Of a DNA stretch of 64,000 nucleotides, positions 36,689-47,170 are shown one piece after another. Source of the DNA: an uncultured Rhodoblastus sp. Lineage in GTDB: Bacteria > Pseudomonadota > Alphaproteobacteria > Rhizobiales > Beijerinckiaceae. The notes below the pieces were generated by a model, which had not been told where the DNA came from, made no database searches, and was given only the letters and a program-made list of their open reading frames with translations. Within the stretch, counting starts at the first letter, position 1. The number at the start of each line of letters is the position of its first letter. The stretch covers positions 1 to 64,000 of the forward strand of contig NZ_CAIUXT010000120.1 of assembly GCF_903903185.1 (NCBI RefSeq). Direction: 5' to 3'. The position numbers were made by a program, and so were the translations under genes.

Positions 36689-37036
36689 ATGAGCCAGGAC
36701 ACCCCCCCCTCGCGCCACCCTTTCGAGCCCCGCGAGGCCGATCTCGCCGCCGGACGCCAGCCGGCGCCGAGCGAACTGGAGAATTTTCTCGGTGGCTCGC
36801 CGACGGCCGTGCTGGTCCGCCTGTTGATCGTGTCTCTGATCGTCGGTTTTTTCCTGGTCTGGCTCGACATCCGGCCCGTCGACGTGCTGTTTGGCCTGCG
36901 CAACATCGTCCGGCGCTTCTGGGATGCGGGCTTCGACGCGATTCGCGACATTGCCGAATATGTGCTGGCGGGGGCGGCGATCGTCGTGCCGCTGTGGGTC
37001 GCGCTAAGGCTGCTGAACATGCGGTCGCGCAAATAA
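36689..37036 (+). CDS. Small membrane protein, DUF6460-like
   Basis: 115 residues. Two membrane helices: TAVLVRLLIVSLIVGFFLVWL (about 39-59) and EYVLAGAAIVVPLWVALRLL (about 90-109). The pattern LENFLGGSPTAVLVRLLIVSLIVG followed by WLDIRP is that of a short inner-membrane family common in Hyphomicrobiales (annotated DUF6460). No function known. Third gene of the run starting at 35430. Confidence 0.75.
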   Translation: MSQDTPPSRHPFEPREADLAAGRQPAPSELENFLGGSPTAVLVRLLIVSLIVGFFLVWLDIRPVDVLFGLRNIVRRFWDAGFDAIRDIAEYVLAGAAIVVPLWVALRLLNMRSRK

Positions 37037-37149
37037 TTAGGTATGCCGGATGGCCACAGATTGCAAAAATCCTGCGGATTCCTGACGGTTTCATGAGACG
37101 GCCATCCGGGCTTATTATTTCGGTCATATCGGTCTGAAACTCTCCCGCC

Positions 37150-38187
37150 ATGAAAATTTGCATCGTCACCGACGCATGGCGCCCCCAGGTCAATGGCGTC
37201 GCCATCACCCTCGCCAACCTGATGGCCGCCGGCGAAAAGCTCGGCCATGAATTCGTCGCCATCGGCCCGGACCGGTTCCACACCATCGCCGCGCCGTCCT
37301 ATCCCGAAATCCGGCTGGCGCTGACCAGCCCCAAGGCGGTCGGCGAACTCATCCGCGCGCATCGGCCCGATCATATTCATATCGCCACCGAGGGGCCGCT
37401 CGGCGTCGCCGCCAGCTATTGGTGTCCGCGCAACGGCGAACTATTCACGACGAGCTACCACACCCGTTTCCCGGAATATGTCGAGGCGCGCTGGCCGATC
37501 CCCGCCGCTTGGTCCTATGCGGCGCTGCGCCATTTCCATCAGGGCGGCGCCGGCCTGATGGTCGCCACCCAGACGCTCGCCGACGATCTTCACGCGAGGG
37601 GGTTCCAGCGGCCGATGCTGTGGCCGCGCGGCGTCGACGAGCAAATGTTCCGGCCCGTGGCGGAACTGCCGGCGGAACTGAAAAACCTGGCGCGCCCGTT
37701 CTTCCTCTATTGCGGCCGGGTGGCGCCGGAGAAGAACATCGAGGCCTTTCTGGCGCTCGACCTGCCGGGCTCGAAAATCGTCGTCGGCGACGGCCCGGCG
37801 CGCGCGCCGTTGCAGGAGAGGTTTCCAGACGCCTGTTTCGTCGGCGTGAAACCGCGCGAAAAACTGGCGGGTTTTTATTCCGCCGCCGATGTCTTCGTCT
37901 TCCCCAGCCGCACCGACACGTTTGGCAATGTCATGCTGGAGGCTTTGGCCTGCGGCGCGCCGGTCGCCGCCTTCCCCGTTCCCGGCCCGGTCGATATCGT
38001 CACCGATCCGCGCATCGGCGTGCTCGACGAGGACTTGCGCGCCGCCTGCCTCGGCGCGTTGAAACTGTCGCGCGAAAACTGCCGCGATCACGCCTTGCGT
38101 TATACCTGGCCGGAAAGCGCGCGCCTGTTCATCGAAAATGTTTTGCGCGCGAGGGCTGAGGCTTTTTCGCGGCGGGTTTCGGCCTGA
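37150..38187 (+). CDS. GT4-type glycosyltransferase
   Basis: 345 residues, GT-B fold. N-terminal MKICIVTDAWRPQVNGVAITL is typical of the alpha-mannosyltransferase/SQD2-like branch. The C-terminal donor-binding domain has FFLYCGRVAPEKNIEAFL, LPGSKIVVGDGPAR, and the EX7E-like motif FPSRTDTFGNVMLEALACGAP. Probably transfers a sugar to a lipid or polysaccharide at the inner membrane. No polysaccharide operon adjoins, so the product cannot be named. ATG 37150. Confidence 0.88.
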   Translation: MKICIVTDAWRPQVNGVAITLANLMAAGEKLGHEFVAIGPDRFHTIAAPSYPEIRLALTSPKAVGELIRAHRPDHIHIATEGPLGVAASYWCPRNGELFTTSYHTRFPEYVEARWPIPAAWSYAALRHFHQGGAGLMVATQTLADDLHARGFQRPMLWPRGVDEQMFRPVAELPAELKNLARPFFLYCGRVAPEKNIEAFLALDLPGSKIVVGDGPARAPLQERFPDACFVGVKPREKLAGFYSAADVFVFPSRTDTFGNVMLEALACGAPVAAFPVPGPVDIVTDPRIGVLDEDLRAACLGALKLSRENCRDHALRYTWPESARLFIENVLRARAEAFSRRVSA

Positions 38188-38293
38188 AGGGTGCTACGGC
38201 GACCGGCGCCGACCTGCTCAAAAACAGGAATTTCGGCGGCCATTGCGGGATTCGGCTGCAAAGCTTGCCCATAAGCGCTGCTTCGCAAAAACG

Positions 38294-39154
38294 CTAATCC
38301 GCCAAATGCCTTGCGAACCAATCGACAGCAAGGCGAGCGCTTTCGTCAAAACCGGCTTCGTAAGCGGTAAAGTGGCCGCCGGAGATCTGGACAAGGTCGA
38401 TCAACGGGACCGTCGCCGCGATCTTGATCCCTTCGTCCGGCGGCGTGAGTCTGTCATCGGGCGCGACAATGCAGCGCAGCGGGATTCGGGTCCTGACCAG
38501 GAAGTCGATGGGCTCGAAGGGCTCCGTGAGGGCGCCAATTCTGACCTCGTTGCGCCAGGTCGGCGCCCGCTCCCTGCTGACCCGAGTGAACCAGTCATGC
38601 GCGTCATCCTGATACATGATGCCGAGCCCGTCGGCAGTGGCCGTGGCGGCTGGAATGACATCGTCGAGACGTCCATTCTGAATGGCGGCGGTGATTTCTG
38701 CGACCGTTGCCGCGGAAAGCTGCAATCCGCCCATGCTGAAGCCGGGAACCTGGGCGACGGCGCAACGGATCGGCAGAGGCTCCGCCGCAAGCATGATCAC
38801 TTGTCCGCCGGAATAACTCGAACCCCAAACTCCGATGCGGTCGGGGTCGACTCCGGATTGGCGGCGCAACCACGCGATGGCGTCGCGATAACCCTCCAAT
38901 TGCAAGCTCGGCGCAGGAGACTGACGGGGCTCGCCATCGCTGACGCCAAAACCGAAGTGGTCATAAACGAGCGTCATGAATCCTGCGCAGGCAAAAGCTT
39001 CGGCGTAAAGATCGAGAAACATCTCGCGCACGGCCGTGAGCCCGTGCGCCATCACGACGCCCGGCTTCGGCGTGTCGCCTTCCGGTCGATACAGCCATCC
39101 CCGAAGCGCGGCGCCATGGGAGGTGAACGTGACATCCTCTCGAGAAAATTTCAT
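38294..39154 (-). CDS. Alpha/beta-hydrolase (S15/acetyl-esterase-like)
   Basis: Start ATG 39154 behind GGAGAT; a frame from 39190 is less likely. 286 residues. Canonical nucleophile elbow WGSSYSGGQV (Ser of SYSGG), acid in IVAPDDRLTPP and His in GGHFTAYEAGF, all in order. Oxyanion-region PGVVMAHGLTAVREMF. No signal peptide, so cytoplasmic. Members of this group act on small esters or acyl-peptides; the substrate is not predictable. The gene stands alone between two gene-poor stretches. Confidence 0.85.
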   Translation of the reverse strand: MKFSREDVTFTSHGAALRGWLYRPEGDTPKPGVVMAHGLTAVREMFLDLYAEAFACAGFMTLVYDHFGFGVSDGEPRQSPAPSLQLEGYRDAIAWLRRQSGVDPDRIGVWGSSYSGGQVIMLAAEPLPIRCAVAQVPGFSMGGLQLSAATVAEITAAIQNGRLDDVIPAATATADGLGIMYQDDAHDWFTRVSRERAPTWRNEVRIGALTEPFEPIDFLVRTRIPLRCIVAPDDRLTPPDEGIKIAATVPLIDLVQISGGHFTAYEAGFDESARLAVDWFARHLAD

Positions 39155-39898
39155 TGAAATCTCCAGGCTGCCGTTACTCGCTCCCGCCAAGATTGGCGAT
39201 CGACCGGCTTGAAGTCAATCGGCGAACGGCGGTCCCATGACCGGAGTCGGAGCCACGATGACGCCGGCGCCGACCGATCGAAAAGCGCGCCTTTGCGCCG
39301 ACCGCCGCTGCTGCCGATGCGGGTCGGGACGGCGAACCGTGGGAGCGGCCCAAGCGAAGCGGAACCCTGTTCGAGCGAACCGAAGGTCCGCGTTTGAGTG
39401 TTTTCCAGCGAAGCGGATGCCGGTTCGCATGCAGAAAAAACGTAAAAAAAGTAACTAGAACCCCTTTTCCGTTCAATCGGATCGGAAAATGCTCTGGCGG
39501 ATAAAACTTCAAAACGCGAACTCGAGCGTTTTCGGTGAACAAAATTTGTCCGGACGCGCCAGTTATTTTTTTAATATATATTCTCTTGCGAAAAGTCTCC
39601 AAATTGTCGGAAATATGCTCTATTCAAAAAATAGCATAAATTGACGGTTGCACGCCCTGTTTGCCGCCGGCGAAATTTCAGAATGGTCCGCAGTTGGGCA
39701 TCCAGGCGCTTTCGTTTGGTTCAAGCGCGCGGATGTCAGCTCGGGCGTCATGACCCGGTCATTCGCATGACCAGATGCGGGCATTCACCGACATGGGTCC
39801 ATGTCCGGCATCGAAGGGCGAAACCCTGCGATTTCAGGCGCATGGAATAGACCGGCGGATCCTTTTGGGCTCGCAGAGGGCAAAAAAAGGGACATGCG
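39155..39898. other. Long gene-poor region with a dispersed repeat
   Basis: 744 bp without a credible gene. It holds the second copy of the intergenic repeat (39377-39441) and an AT-rich tract (39560-39650; e.g. TTATTTTTTTAATATATATTC) that may include the promoter of the sensor kinase at 39899. Short frames here lack family signal. Confidence 0.5.
39377..39441 (+). repeat. Dispersed intergenic repeat, copy 2
   Basis: Shares GAACCGAAGGTCCGCGTT exactly and a downstream CCGGTTCGC with 17607-17670, about three quarters identical by eye. Confidence 0.6.
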
Positions 39899-40975
39899 AT
39901 GACAGGCAGGGACGCCAAGAGGGTTAAGGAACTGCTCGACACCGATCATCTGGCCGAGGCGCTGGAAAGTGACCGGTTCAAGCAGTTCCTCGACCACGTG
40001 CCGGTGGCCATCGCCGTTTCGGAACTCCATCCTTCCGAAACCGTCACCTATGCCAACCTGGAATTCGAAAGGCTGACGGGTAAATCTGTCGCAGAAATTG
40101 AAGGCAAGAGCTGGCGAACCCTGCCCGGGGTCGCCGCCGCCGACGACGACAACCGAAAATTGAGCGATGCGGTAAGAGACGATGAGGAATATATCGGCGA
40201 ATTCATCATCGAGCATGATGCCGGATCGGTGAATGTGGACGCCTGGTCCAATACAATCGAAGACGAGACCGGGAAGCCGATATTCCGTCTTGTCGCACTT
40301 GCAAGCGTGTCGCGCGCCGCCGTCGGCGAGCCGCAGGCGAAGGCGAAGGCGTTGCCGGGAAACGATGTTCTTCTTCGCGAACTGCAACACCGCGTCAAAA
40401 ACAATCTCCAGTTGATCACGGCCTTGATCCGGATGGAGGCGCGCAAGGCGCCCGACGACGCGATTGTCCAAAGCTTCGACAGGCTTGCCGGCAGGATTCA
40501 CGCGCTGGCCGTTTTGTACGACGCCCTTTCGCAAGAAAATGCCAATGACACCGTCGACCTTGGGGCCTATCTCGGACAGATAGCGACGTCGGTCATCCAG
40601 GCCCACGCCACCGAAGGCATTCGTCTCGACATCAAACTCGATACGTGGCCCGCATCGGTAAACGTGGCCATGCCGGCTGGACTTGTCGTGAATGAATTGC
40701 TGACCAACGCGCTGAAGCACGCCTTCGTCGGGCGCGATGGAGGCGCCATCAAACTTCACAGCCTGATCGACGACCGCGGTTGCCAAATTGTTGTTGCCGA
40801 CGATGGCGTCGGTCTGCCTGAAGGCGTGGTCTGGCCGAAGCCCGGAAAACTCGGCGCGATCATCGTCCAGTCCTTGAGGCAAAACGCATCGGCGAAAGTG
40901 GCCGTGACGTCATCGCCGGGGAAAGGCATGAGCGTGACGATATCTTTCACGAAAGCCTCCGGATCATTGAAATAG
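39899..40975 (+). CDS. PAS-containing HisKA_2-type sensor kinase
   Basis: 358 residues, soluble. PAS domain (about 25-140; FLDHVPVAIAVSELHPSETV...ANLEFERLTGKS) is followed by the HisKA_2 dimerisation/phosphoacceptor motif LQHRVKNNLQLITALIRME with H164. The HATPase domain has VNELLTNALKHAF and DDGVGLPEG. This kinase class often feeds general-stress (PhyR) or light-responsive signalling in alphaproteobacteria, but no partner regulator is adjacent. The PAS sequence lacks the NCRFLQ cysteine motif of LOV domains, so it is not an LOV photoreceptor. Confidence 0.9.
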   Translation: MTGRDAKRVKELLDTDHLAEALESDRFKQFLDHVPVAIAVSELHPSETVTYANLEFERLTGKSVAEIEGKSWRTLPGVAAADDDNRKLSDAVRDDEEYIGEFIIEHDAGSVNVDAWSNTIEDETGKPIFRLVALASVSRAAVGEPQAKAKALPGNDVLLRELQHRVKNNLQLITALIRMEARKAPDDAIVQSFDRLAGRIHALAVLYDALSQENANDTVDLGAYLGQIATSVIQAHATEGIRLDIKLDTWPASVNVAMPAGLVVNELLTNALKHAFVGRDGGAIKLHSLIDDRGCQIVVADDGVGLPEGVVWPKPGKLGAIIVQSLRQNASAKVAVTSSPGKGMSVTISFTKASGSLK

Positions 40976-41056
40976 CCTTCGCGAAGCGTTGGACCTCCTG
41001 GCGCCAGTTTGCGATTGCAGTCTGCGGTCGGCGCCCAACGCCCGGTTTTCATCCTC

Positions 41057-42130
41057 TCAAATCCAGTCCGCGACCCCCGTCCCCACCGCCTCCTCGATCT
41101 GGCTCATGCCCCGCGCGCGCAGATGCGCGGCCAGTCCGGCCTTGATGCGTTCGATCAGGCCCATGCCCTCGTAAACCAGCGCCGAATAGAGCTGGATCAG
41201 CGTCGCGCCCGCCTCGATCTTGGCCCAGGCGGCTTCCGGGCTGTCGACGCCGCCGACGCCGATCAGCGGGAATTGCTTTTCGACCCGTAAAAAGGTCTGC
41301 GCCAGCATGTGCGTCGAGAGCGCGAACAAGGGCGCGCCCGAAAGGCCGCCGATCTCGCTTTGCGCATCGTCGCGCATTGTATCGGGACGCGACGAGGTGG
41401 TGTTGGAGACGATCACGCCGTCGATGTTTTTCGCGCGGGCGACCCGCACCACGCCGTCGAGTTCCTTGAGCGTCAGGTCGGGGGCGATTTTGAGCAGCAC
41501 CGGACGGCGCGGCAGGGTCTCCGCCGCCTCGTCGCGCGCCTCCAGCACACGGGCGAGCAGGTCGTCGAGCGCGCCGGCCTGTTGCAGATTGCGCAGGCCG
41601 GGCGTGTTGGGCGAGGAGACATTTATCGTGAAATAGCTGGCCAGATCGGCGAAAGCCCAGATGCCGGCGACATAATCGGCGGCTCGGTCGGTCGCCTCCT
41701 TGTTGGCGCCTATATTGACCCCGACCACCCCGCCTTTGGCGCTGCGCGCCAGCAGCCTATCGCGCGCCGCCGCGTGGCCCTGGTTGTTAAAGCCGAAACG
41801 GTTGATGACGCCGCGATCCTCATGCAGCCGGAACAGCCGCGGTTTTGCATTGCCAACTTGAGGGAGCGGCGTCAGCGTGCCGACCTCGGCAAAGCCGAAA
41901 CCGAGTTGCAGCAAAGCGTCGGGAACGCGGGCGTCCTTGTCGAAACCGGCGGCCATGCCGACCGGATTGACAAAATCCAGTCCGAAAACATTTTGCGCGA
42001 GAATGTCGTCATCGACCGGCGCCGGCGGCAGCGGAAAATAGCGCAAGGCGAAAACCGTCAGATTATGCGCGCGCTCGGCCTGGACCGCATGAAGCATCGG
42101 CAAGGCGACGGAATCGAAAAAACCCATCAT
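41057..42130 (-). CDS. pyrD: Dihydroorotate dehydrogenase (quinone, class 2)
   Basis: Oxidises dihydroorotate to orotate with FMN and quinone, the fourth step of UMP synthesis. 357 residues. Class 2 features: N-terminal membrane-association helices (MMGFFDSVALPMLHAVQAERAH), FNPVGMAAGFDKDA-type motif (DFVNPVGMAAGFDKD), RFGFNNQGH, FTINVSSPNTPGLRNLQ with catalytic Ser, and LIGVGGVDSPEAAWAKIEAGA. The ATG overlaps the stop of the DUF952 gene (ATGA). The DUF952-pyrD pair is conserved in this order. Confidence 0.96.
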   Translation of the reverse strand: MMGFFDSVALPMLHAVQAERAHNLTVFALRYFPLPPAPVDDDILAQNVFGLDFVNPVGMAAGFDKDARVPDALLQLGFGFAEVGTLTPLPQVGNAKPRLFRLHEDRGVINRFGFNNQGHAAARDRLLARSAKGGVVGVNIGANKEATDRAADYVAGIWAFADLASYFTINVSSPNTPGLRNLQQAGALDDLLARVLEARDEAAETLPRRPVLLKIAPDLTLKELDGVVRVARAKNIDGVIVSNTTSSRPDTMRDDAQSEIGGLSGAPLFALSTHMLAQTFLRVEKQFPLIGVGGVDSPEAAWAKIEAGATLIQLYSALVYEGMGLIERIKAGLAAHLRARGMSQIEEAVGTGVADWI

Positions 42131-42471
42131 GTGAAAATTCCGGAAAAATCGGGCGCGCCGTCGGCGCGAAGCGGCAGGGGAATTTTTGTCACCGCCAGCG
42201 CGGTCGGCAGCGGGCCGTAAAGATGCGGGAAGGGGGCGCCGCCGCGCGAAATCTCATAGACCAGTTTTTCGCCCAAAATTTCCTCCTCGACGCCGACCAG
42301 CAGCAGGCCGGGGCGGCCAAAAAAATACTTCGCCGCCGTCTCCTCGACTTGCGCGCGCGTCGAGAAATGGATGAAGCCGTCGGCGAGATCGACGCCTGAA
42401 CCGGCAAAAACGCCTTCGACGAGCGCCGCCTCCCATTCCTGCGCCGTCAAGATTTTATAGATCAGAGCCAA
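42127..42471 (-). CDS. DUF952 protein
   Basis: 114 residues, first gene of the pair with pyrD. DUF952 signature: IYKILTAQEWEAAL, DLADGFIHFSTRAQVEETAAKYF, LVGVEEEILGEKLVYE, FPHLYGPLPTALAV. The family is related to ADP-ribosyltransferase-fold proteins but has no assigned role. Cytoplasmic. Translationally coupled to pyrD by a 4-bp overlap. Confidence 0.92.
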   Translation of the reverse strand: MALIYKILTAQEWEAALVEGVFAGSGVDLADGFIHFSTRAQVEETAAKYFFGRPGLLLVGVEEEILGEKLVYEISRGGAPFPHLYGPLPTALAVTKIPLPLRADGAPDFSGIFT

Positions 42472-42676
42472 GCCGCATCCCCCGCGTCAACCCCGGATTT
42501 ACGCATTTTTCTCGCCACGGCGCCAGACGCGAGCGTGGCCGCGATGCGGGAATCGCGGCAAATTGCCGGCCATTGGCCTGGAAATGCTGGTTTTGTCGCT
42601 GCGCAGAAGCTAAAACCTTCGGCTCTCACCCTTTGAAATGGAGGCGGCGGAGCTTTTTCGCCGAAAACCAGCCGGA

Positions 42677-44368
42677 ATGACGCAAAACCTGCCCGACCTC
42701 GCCGCATTCGCCCGCCAATCGACCGCCTGGCCGTTCGAGGAAGCGAAGAAACTTGTGGCGAGGATCGAGCGCACCGGCCAGAAACAGGTGCTGTTCGAGA
42801 CCGGCTATGGTCCTTCGGGCCTGCCGCATATCGGCACGTTCGGCGAAGTCGCGCGCACCACCATGGTGCGCCACGCCTTCCGCACCCTGACCGGCGACGC
42901 CATCCCGACGCGGCTGCTGGCCTTTTCCGACGATCTCGACGGATTGCGGAAAGTGCCCGAAAATATTCCCAACAAGGATCTGGTCGCGGCGCATCTGGGC
43001 AAGCCCTTGACCCAGGTTCCCGATCCATTTGGCGAATATTCGAGCTTTGGCGCACATAACAACGCGCGGTTGCGCGCCTTTCTCGACGCCTTCGGCTTCG
43101 ATTACGAATTCGCGTCGGCGACCGCATATTATCAATCCGGCCGGTTCGACGCGACCTTGCTGAAAGTGTTGGCGCGGTATGAAAAAGTGCAAAAAATCAT
43201 GCTGCCTTCGCTGCGCGCCGAGCGCGCGGCCTCCTATGCGCCCTTCCTGCCGATTCATCCGCGCACCGGCGTCGTCATGCAGGTTCCGCTCGACGAGATC
43301 GATGTGGCGCGGGGGCTGTTGGTCTGGCGCGACCCCGATACGGGCGAAAAATTCGAGACGCCGGTGACCGGCGGCCAGTGCAAGCTGCAATGGAAGCCCG
43401 ACTGGGCGATGCGCTGGTGCGCGCTTGGCGTCGATTACGAAATGGCCGGCAAGGACCTGATCGATTCGGTCAAGCTGTCGGGCGAGATCGCCCGCGCGCT
43501 CGACGGCGCGCCGCCGGAAGGTTTCAACTACGAACTCTTCCTCGACGAGAACGGCCAGAAAATATCGAAATCGCGGGGCAATGGCCTGACCATCGACGAA
43601 TGGCTGCGCTACGCCAGTCCCGAAAGCCTGTCGTTCTTCATGTACTGGAAGCCCCGCGAGGCCAAAAAACTCTATTTCGACGTGATTCCGCGCGCCGTGG
43701 ACGAATATCTGGCCTTTCTCGACGCCTATCCGCGCCAGGACTGGAAATTGCGGCTCGGCAATCCGGTCTGGCACATTCATGCCGGCGAACCGCCGGCGCC
43801 CGAGTTCATCCATCGCGGCGACGGCGAGGACGGCGAGGCCGGAAAGACCGCGATTTCCTTCGCCATGCTGCTCAATCTGGCGGCGGTGGCCAATAGCGAA
43901 GACCCTGCGGTGCTGTGGGGCTTCCTGCGCCGCTATGCGCCCGACGCCAGCCCGGAGAAATTCCCGCGCCTCGACGCGATGATCGGTTACGCCGTGGCCT
44001 ATTTCCGCGATTTCGTGCGGCCGAAGAAGGTTTTTCGCGCGGCCGACGAAGTGGAGCGGGCGGCGCTGGAAAAGCTTGGCGAGGGGCTCGCCGCCCTGCC
44101 GCAAGGCGCCAGCGCCGAACAGGCGCAGACCCTGCTTTACGACGTGGCGCGGCCGATCCCGCGCTATCAGAATTTATCCGCCAAGGGCGCGACGCCGGAA
44201 CGGCCCGGCGTATCGAACGACTGGTTCAACATGCTCTATCAGGTGCTGCTCGGCGAAGATCGCGGCCCGCGCTTCGGCTCTTTCATCGCGCTTTATGGCG
44301 TCGACAACACCCGGGCGCTGATCGCCGACGCCCTGGCGGGCAAATTCCTCAAGGCCGTCGCCCCCTGA
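42677..44368 (+). CDS. lysK: Lysyl-tRNA synthetase, class I
   Basis: Class I LysRS, the archaeal-type enzyme that alphaproteobacteria use instead of class II LysS. 563 residues from ATG 42677 ([15 protein letters not shown]); an ATG at 42638 is also possible. HIGH-type motif GLPHIGTF and KMSKS-type motif KISKSRGNG are in the right order. Also [17 protein letters not shown] and [19 protein letters not shown]. Its last 20 bp overlap the 3' end of the convergent glycosyltransferase gene, unusual for an essential gene. Confidence 0.95.
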   Translation: MTQNLPDLAAFARQSTAWPFEEAKKLVARIERTGQKQVLFETGYGPSGLPHIGTFGEVARTTMVRHAFRTLTGDAIPTRLLAFSDDLDGLRKVPENIPNKDLVAAHLGKPLTQVPDPFGEYSSFGAHNNARLRAFLDAFGFDYEFASATAYYQSGRFDATLLKVLARYEKVQKIMLPSLRAERAASYAPFLPIHPRTGVVMQVPLDEIDVARGLLVWRDPDTGEKFETPVTGGQCKLQWKPDWAMRWCALGVDYEMAGKDLIDSVKLSGEIARALDGAPPEGFNYELFLDENGQKISKSRGNGLTIDEWLRYASPESLSFFMYWKPREAKKLYFDVIPRAVDEYLAFLDAYPRQDWKLRLGNPVWHIHAGEPPAPEFIHRGDGEDGEAGKTAISFAMLLNLAAVANSEDPAVLWGFLRRYAPDASPEKFPRLDAMIGYAVAYFRDFVRPKKVFRAADEVERAALEKLGEGLAALPQGASAEQAQTLLYDVARPIPRYQNLSAKGATPERPGVSNDWFNMLYQVLLGEDRGPRFGSFIALYGVDNTRALIADALAGKFLKAVAP

Positions 44369-46241
44369 TCGGGTCCGGGATCGGGCGGAACCGTTGGCGC
44401 GGCAGGTGGCTGGTCTTGGTCCATACAAAAGGCTGGCGCGTCCATTCCCAGAGGGCGCGCCAGGCGGCGAAACTGAGCGCCAGCAAATAGACGGGCGCCA
44501 GCAGCAGGACCGGCGAGGCGCTCAAATTCCGCCGCCTCATGCCGATCAAGTTCGGCGTGACGAAAACCAGCGCGCCGAACAGGACGATGCCGAGGCTGAA
44601 GCTGTCGAGTATCAGGCGCTCGGGGTCTTGCGGCGCAAGCAGGTCGCCGAACCACAGGTCGCGGATCAGGCGGACGACATAGAACGGGCCGAACAAGGGG
44701 CCGGCGATCAGGCTCGTCATCGCGCAAAGCGCGGAAAAGGCCTCGAACAGGCCCATTTTGCGGATATTGCGGCGCGGCGTGCGCAGGAACACCGCCAAAG
44801 TCTGCATCCACCCCTTCATCCAGCGCGTTCGCTGCCCCAGCCAGTCGGAAAAATTTATCGGCGCGTCCTCGTAGGTCGCGGAATCGATGGTTTCGACGCG
44901 GTAGCCGAAACGCGCCAGCCGCAGGCCGATATCGGCGTCCTCGGTGACGTTCCAGGCGTCCCAGCCAGCCACGCGGCGCAACAGGTCGGTGCGGAAATGG
45001 TTCGACGTGCCGCCGAGCGGCATCGGCATGCCGAGCCTGCCGAGGCCCGGATTGACGACATCGAACAGCGCCGCATAGCTTATGGCGAAGAAATAGGCGA
45101 AAAAGCCGTCGCCGCCATTATCCACCGCGAGGCGGGCCTGAAGGCAGGCGACGCGCGGCCCCGCCGCCGCGTAAGCCTCGGCGGCGACGCGCAATTGATC
45201 GGGCTCGGGCCGGTCTTCGGCGTCGAAAATCGTCAGCAATCGACCGCGCGCCAGCGGCAAGGCGACATTGAGCGCGCGCGGCTTGGTTTTAGGCGCGCCG
45301 GGCGGCGCGACCACGATTTCCATGTTCGGCGCGAGGCCCGCCGCCCGCAGCGCCGCCGACGTTTCAAAATCGTCGGCCTCGAGCACGAGCTTGACGTCGA
45401 GTTTTGCCGCCGGATAGTCGAGCGCCTTGAGCGCGGCGACGAACTGCGCCGCCACACTCGCCTCGCGGTACATCGGCGCGATGATCGTATAGGTCGGCAG
45501 CGCGCGCTCGCTCAAGCGACGCGGCGGCGGCGGCGCGCGCAGTAAATGCGCGGCTATCGCGCAGGAGCGCACGTAAATGCCGCCGAAAAACAGCAGCGAC
45601 AGCAACAGCGACGAAACGGCGAACAGGCGCGGCTCGCTCGCAAACATTCCCGCCAGCACCGCGAGGATCAGCGCGATGGCGAAAAAATTGCTCCGGCGCA
45701 CTTGCGGCGCGCTGGCGCTGAGGCGGGCGTCTGCGCGCGGCAGGGCGAAGCTCGCGTCCTCCGACAGGGCGCGGCGGCCCTTGGCTCGCACCAGCGCGGA
45801 AAAGAATTTCGGCGCGCAGACGGCGATGCGGCCCCACGCCCCAGGCGTGTCGGCGAGGCGCAAAAGATTGACGACCTGTTTGCCGCGCGGCGCCATCAGC
45901 CAGTCGAATTTTTCTGCGTTTGGGTCGGCGCGCGCGACGCTGGCGCGCAGCGCCGCGCGGTAATCGAAGCCGGGCGCCAGCACCATCGCGCGTTCGATGA
46001 AAGGGCAGTTCAGCCTTGACGCCAGCGCCCGGTAATAGGCGCTCTCTTCGATCAGTCCCTCGGCGATCAGCGCTTCCTCCGCGCCGACGCCCTGTTCCCG
46101 GGCGCATAGCGCCGCCCATTGCAGGGCTTTTCGCGGGACATCCGCCTCGCTCAGAAACGCCACTTCCGGCGGCAGCAATTCTCCCGGCCACTCGGCCGCT
46201 TCGCAATTCTCGGCGATTCTATATAAAGAAACGGAACGCAT
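44349..46241 (-). CDS. Membrane GT2 glycosyltransferase with GspE-N-like N-terminus
   Basis: 630 residues from ATG 46241; a TTG start at 46274 is possible. The N-terminal 150 residues ([19 protein letters not shown]...[19 protein letters not shown]) look like the GspE/MshE-type N-terminal domain that can bind c-di-GMP. Two membrane helices follow (about 180-225), then the GT-A core with [52 protein letters not shown] and QRTRWMKGW (Q/RxxRW), and C-terminal helices. The architecture resembles polysaccharide synthases such as cellulose/hyaluronan-like enzymes. Product unknown. Divergent from a lipoprotein gene whose start it overlaps. Confidence 0.87.
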   Translation of the reverse strand: MRSVSLYRIAENCEAAEWPGELLPPEVAFLSEADVPRKALQWAALCAREQGVGAEEALIAEGLIEESAYYRALASRLNCPFIERAMVLAPGFDYRAALRASVARADPNAEKFDWLMAPRGKQVVNLLRLADTPGAWGRIAVCAPKFFSALVRAKGRRALSEDASFALPRADARLSASAPQVRRSNFFAIALILAVLAGMFASEPRLFAVSSLLLSLLFFGGIYVRSCAIAAHLLRAPPPPRRLSERALPTYTIIAPMYREASVAAQFVAALKALDYPAAKLDVKLVLEADDFETSAALRAAGLAPNMEIVVAPPGAPKTKPRALNVALPLARGRLLTIFDAEDRPEPDQLRVAAEAYAAAGPRVACLQARLAVDNGGDGFFAYFFAISYAALFDVVNPGLGRLGMPMPLGGTSNHFRTDLLRRVAGWDAWNVTEDADIGLRLARFGYRVETIDSATYEDAPINFSDWLGQRTRWMKGWMQTLAVFLRTPRRNIRKMGLFEAFSALCAMTSLIAGPLFGPFYVVRLIRDLWFGDLLAPQDPERLILDSFSLGIVLFGALVFVTPNLIGMRRRNLSASPVLLLAPVYLLALSFAAWRALWEWTRQPFVWTKTSHLPRQRFRPIPDPIRGRRP

Positions 46242-46261
46242 GAGCGAGACGGAATCGAAGG

Positions 46262-47170
46262 GTGAAAAAGGCAATGCGCGGCTACTATAACCGCCAAATA
46301 CCGGCTTGGGCCAAGGCGAGTCTGCTTATCCTGATGTTTTTTTGGGTTCTGCAATCCAGCGGTTGCATAGCGGCCGAAAAAGACCCGGAAAACCAGGCAA
46401 CGCCAAATCTATTCATTCCGAGTTTGTTCGATCCGAACAACCGTGCGGTTGCGCCTGATCCGGCGACGCTCAGGCCGATCCGCTTTCTCACCGCCGACGA
46501 TTATCCGCCGTTCGAATTTCTGGGCGCCGACGGCGCGCTCGCCGGCTATAATATCGATCTGGCGCGGGCGCTTTGCGAGGAGTTGAAAATCTCCTGCACC
46601 ATCCAGCCGCGCCGCTGGGACAATCTCATCGACGCGCTGGAGGCGAAGGAGGGCGACGCCATCGTCGCCTCGCTCAAGGAAACGGCGGCGACACGCGACC
46701 GGGCGCGTTTCACCGCGCCCTATTACCTGACCCCGGCGCGTTTCGTCGCCGTTGCGGGTACGAAAAGTTTCGACGCGCGGCCGGAGGGTTTGCGCGGCGC
46801 GACCATCGGGGTTTTGGGCGGCAGCGCCCAAGAAGCCTTTTTGCGTGCGTTTTTTCCCGGCGTGACGCTCGTGCCTTTTCCCGACCGGGAGCAATTGATG
46901 GCGGCTCTGCTCGCCGGGCAATTCGAACTCGCCTTCGACGATGCGATCGGTCTGGCGATCTGGATCAACGCGCAACGCAACCCCGGCTGCTGCGCTTTTC
47001 AGGGCGGGCCTTATCTGGAGCCGAGGTTCTTCGGCGAGGGCGTCGGCATCGGGGTGCGGCGCGACGACGACGCGCTCAGGCTGGCGCTGAACTGGGCGCT
47101 GCAAAGGCTCGACGAACGCGGCGTGATGACCGAGCTTTATCTGAAATATTTTCCGGTCGGAATTTATTGA
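46262..47170 (+). CDS. Periplasmic amino-acid-binding-like lipoprotein (SBP_bac_3)
   Basis: 302 residues. GTG 46262 or ATG 46274 both precede an N-terminal membrane segment ending in a lipobox (LQSSGC). Family-3 solute-binding motifs: IRFLTADDYPPFEFLGADGALAGYNIDLARALCEEL and DNLIDALEAKEGDAIVASL. No permease or ATPase gene adjoins, so it is an orphan binding protein. It could act with the divergent glycosyltransferase or as a sensory component. Cys pair in NPGCCAFQGG. Confidence 0.82.
   Translation: MKKAMRGYYNRQIPAWAKASLLILMFFWVLQSSGCIAAEKDPENQATPNLFIPSLFDPNNRAVAPDPATLRPIRFLTADDYPPFEFLGADGALAGYNIDLARALCEELKISCTIQPRRWDNLIDALEAKEGDAIVASLKETAATRDRARFTAPYYLTPARFVAVAGTKSFDARPEGLRGATIGVLGGSAQEAFLRAFFPGVTLVPFPDREQLMAALLAGQFELAFDDAIGLAIWINAQRNPGCCAFQGGPYLEPRFFGEGVGIGVRRDDDALRLALNWALQRLDERGVMTELYLKYFPVGIY

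Noticed and set aside
39641..39850. Short frame before the HisKA_2 kinase
   Set aside because: Arg/Cys-rich random-like product in a promoter region; no support.
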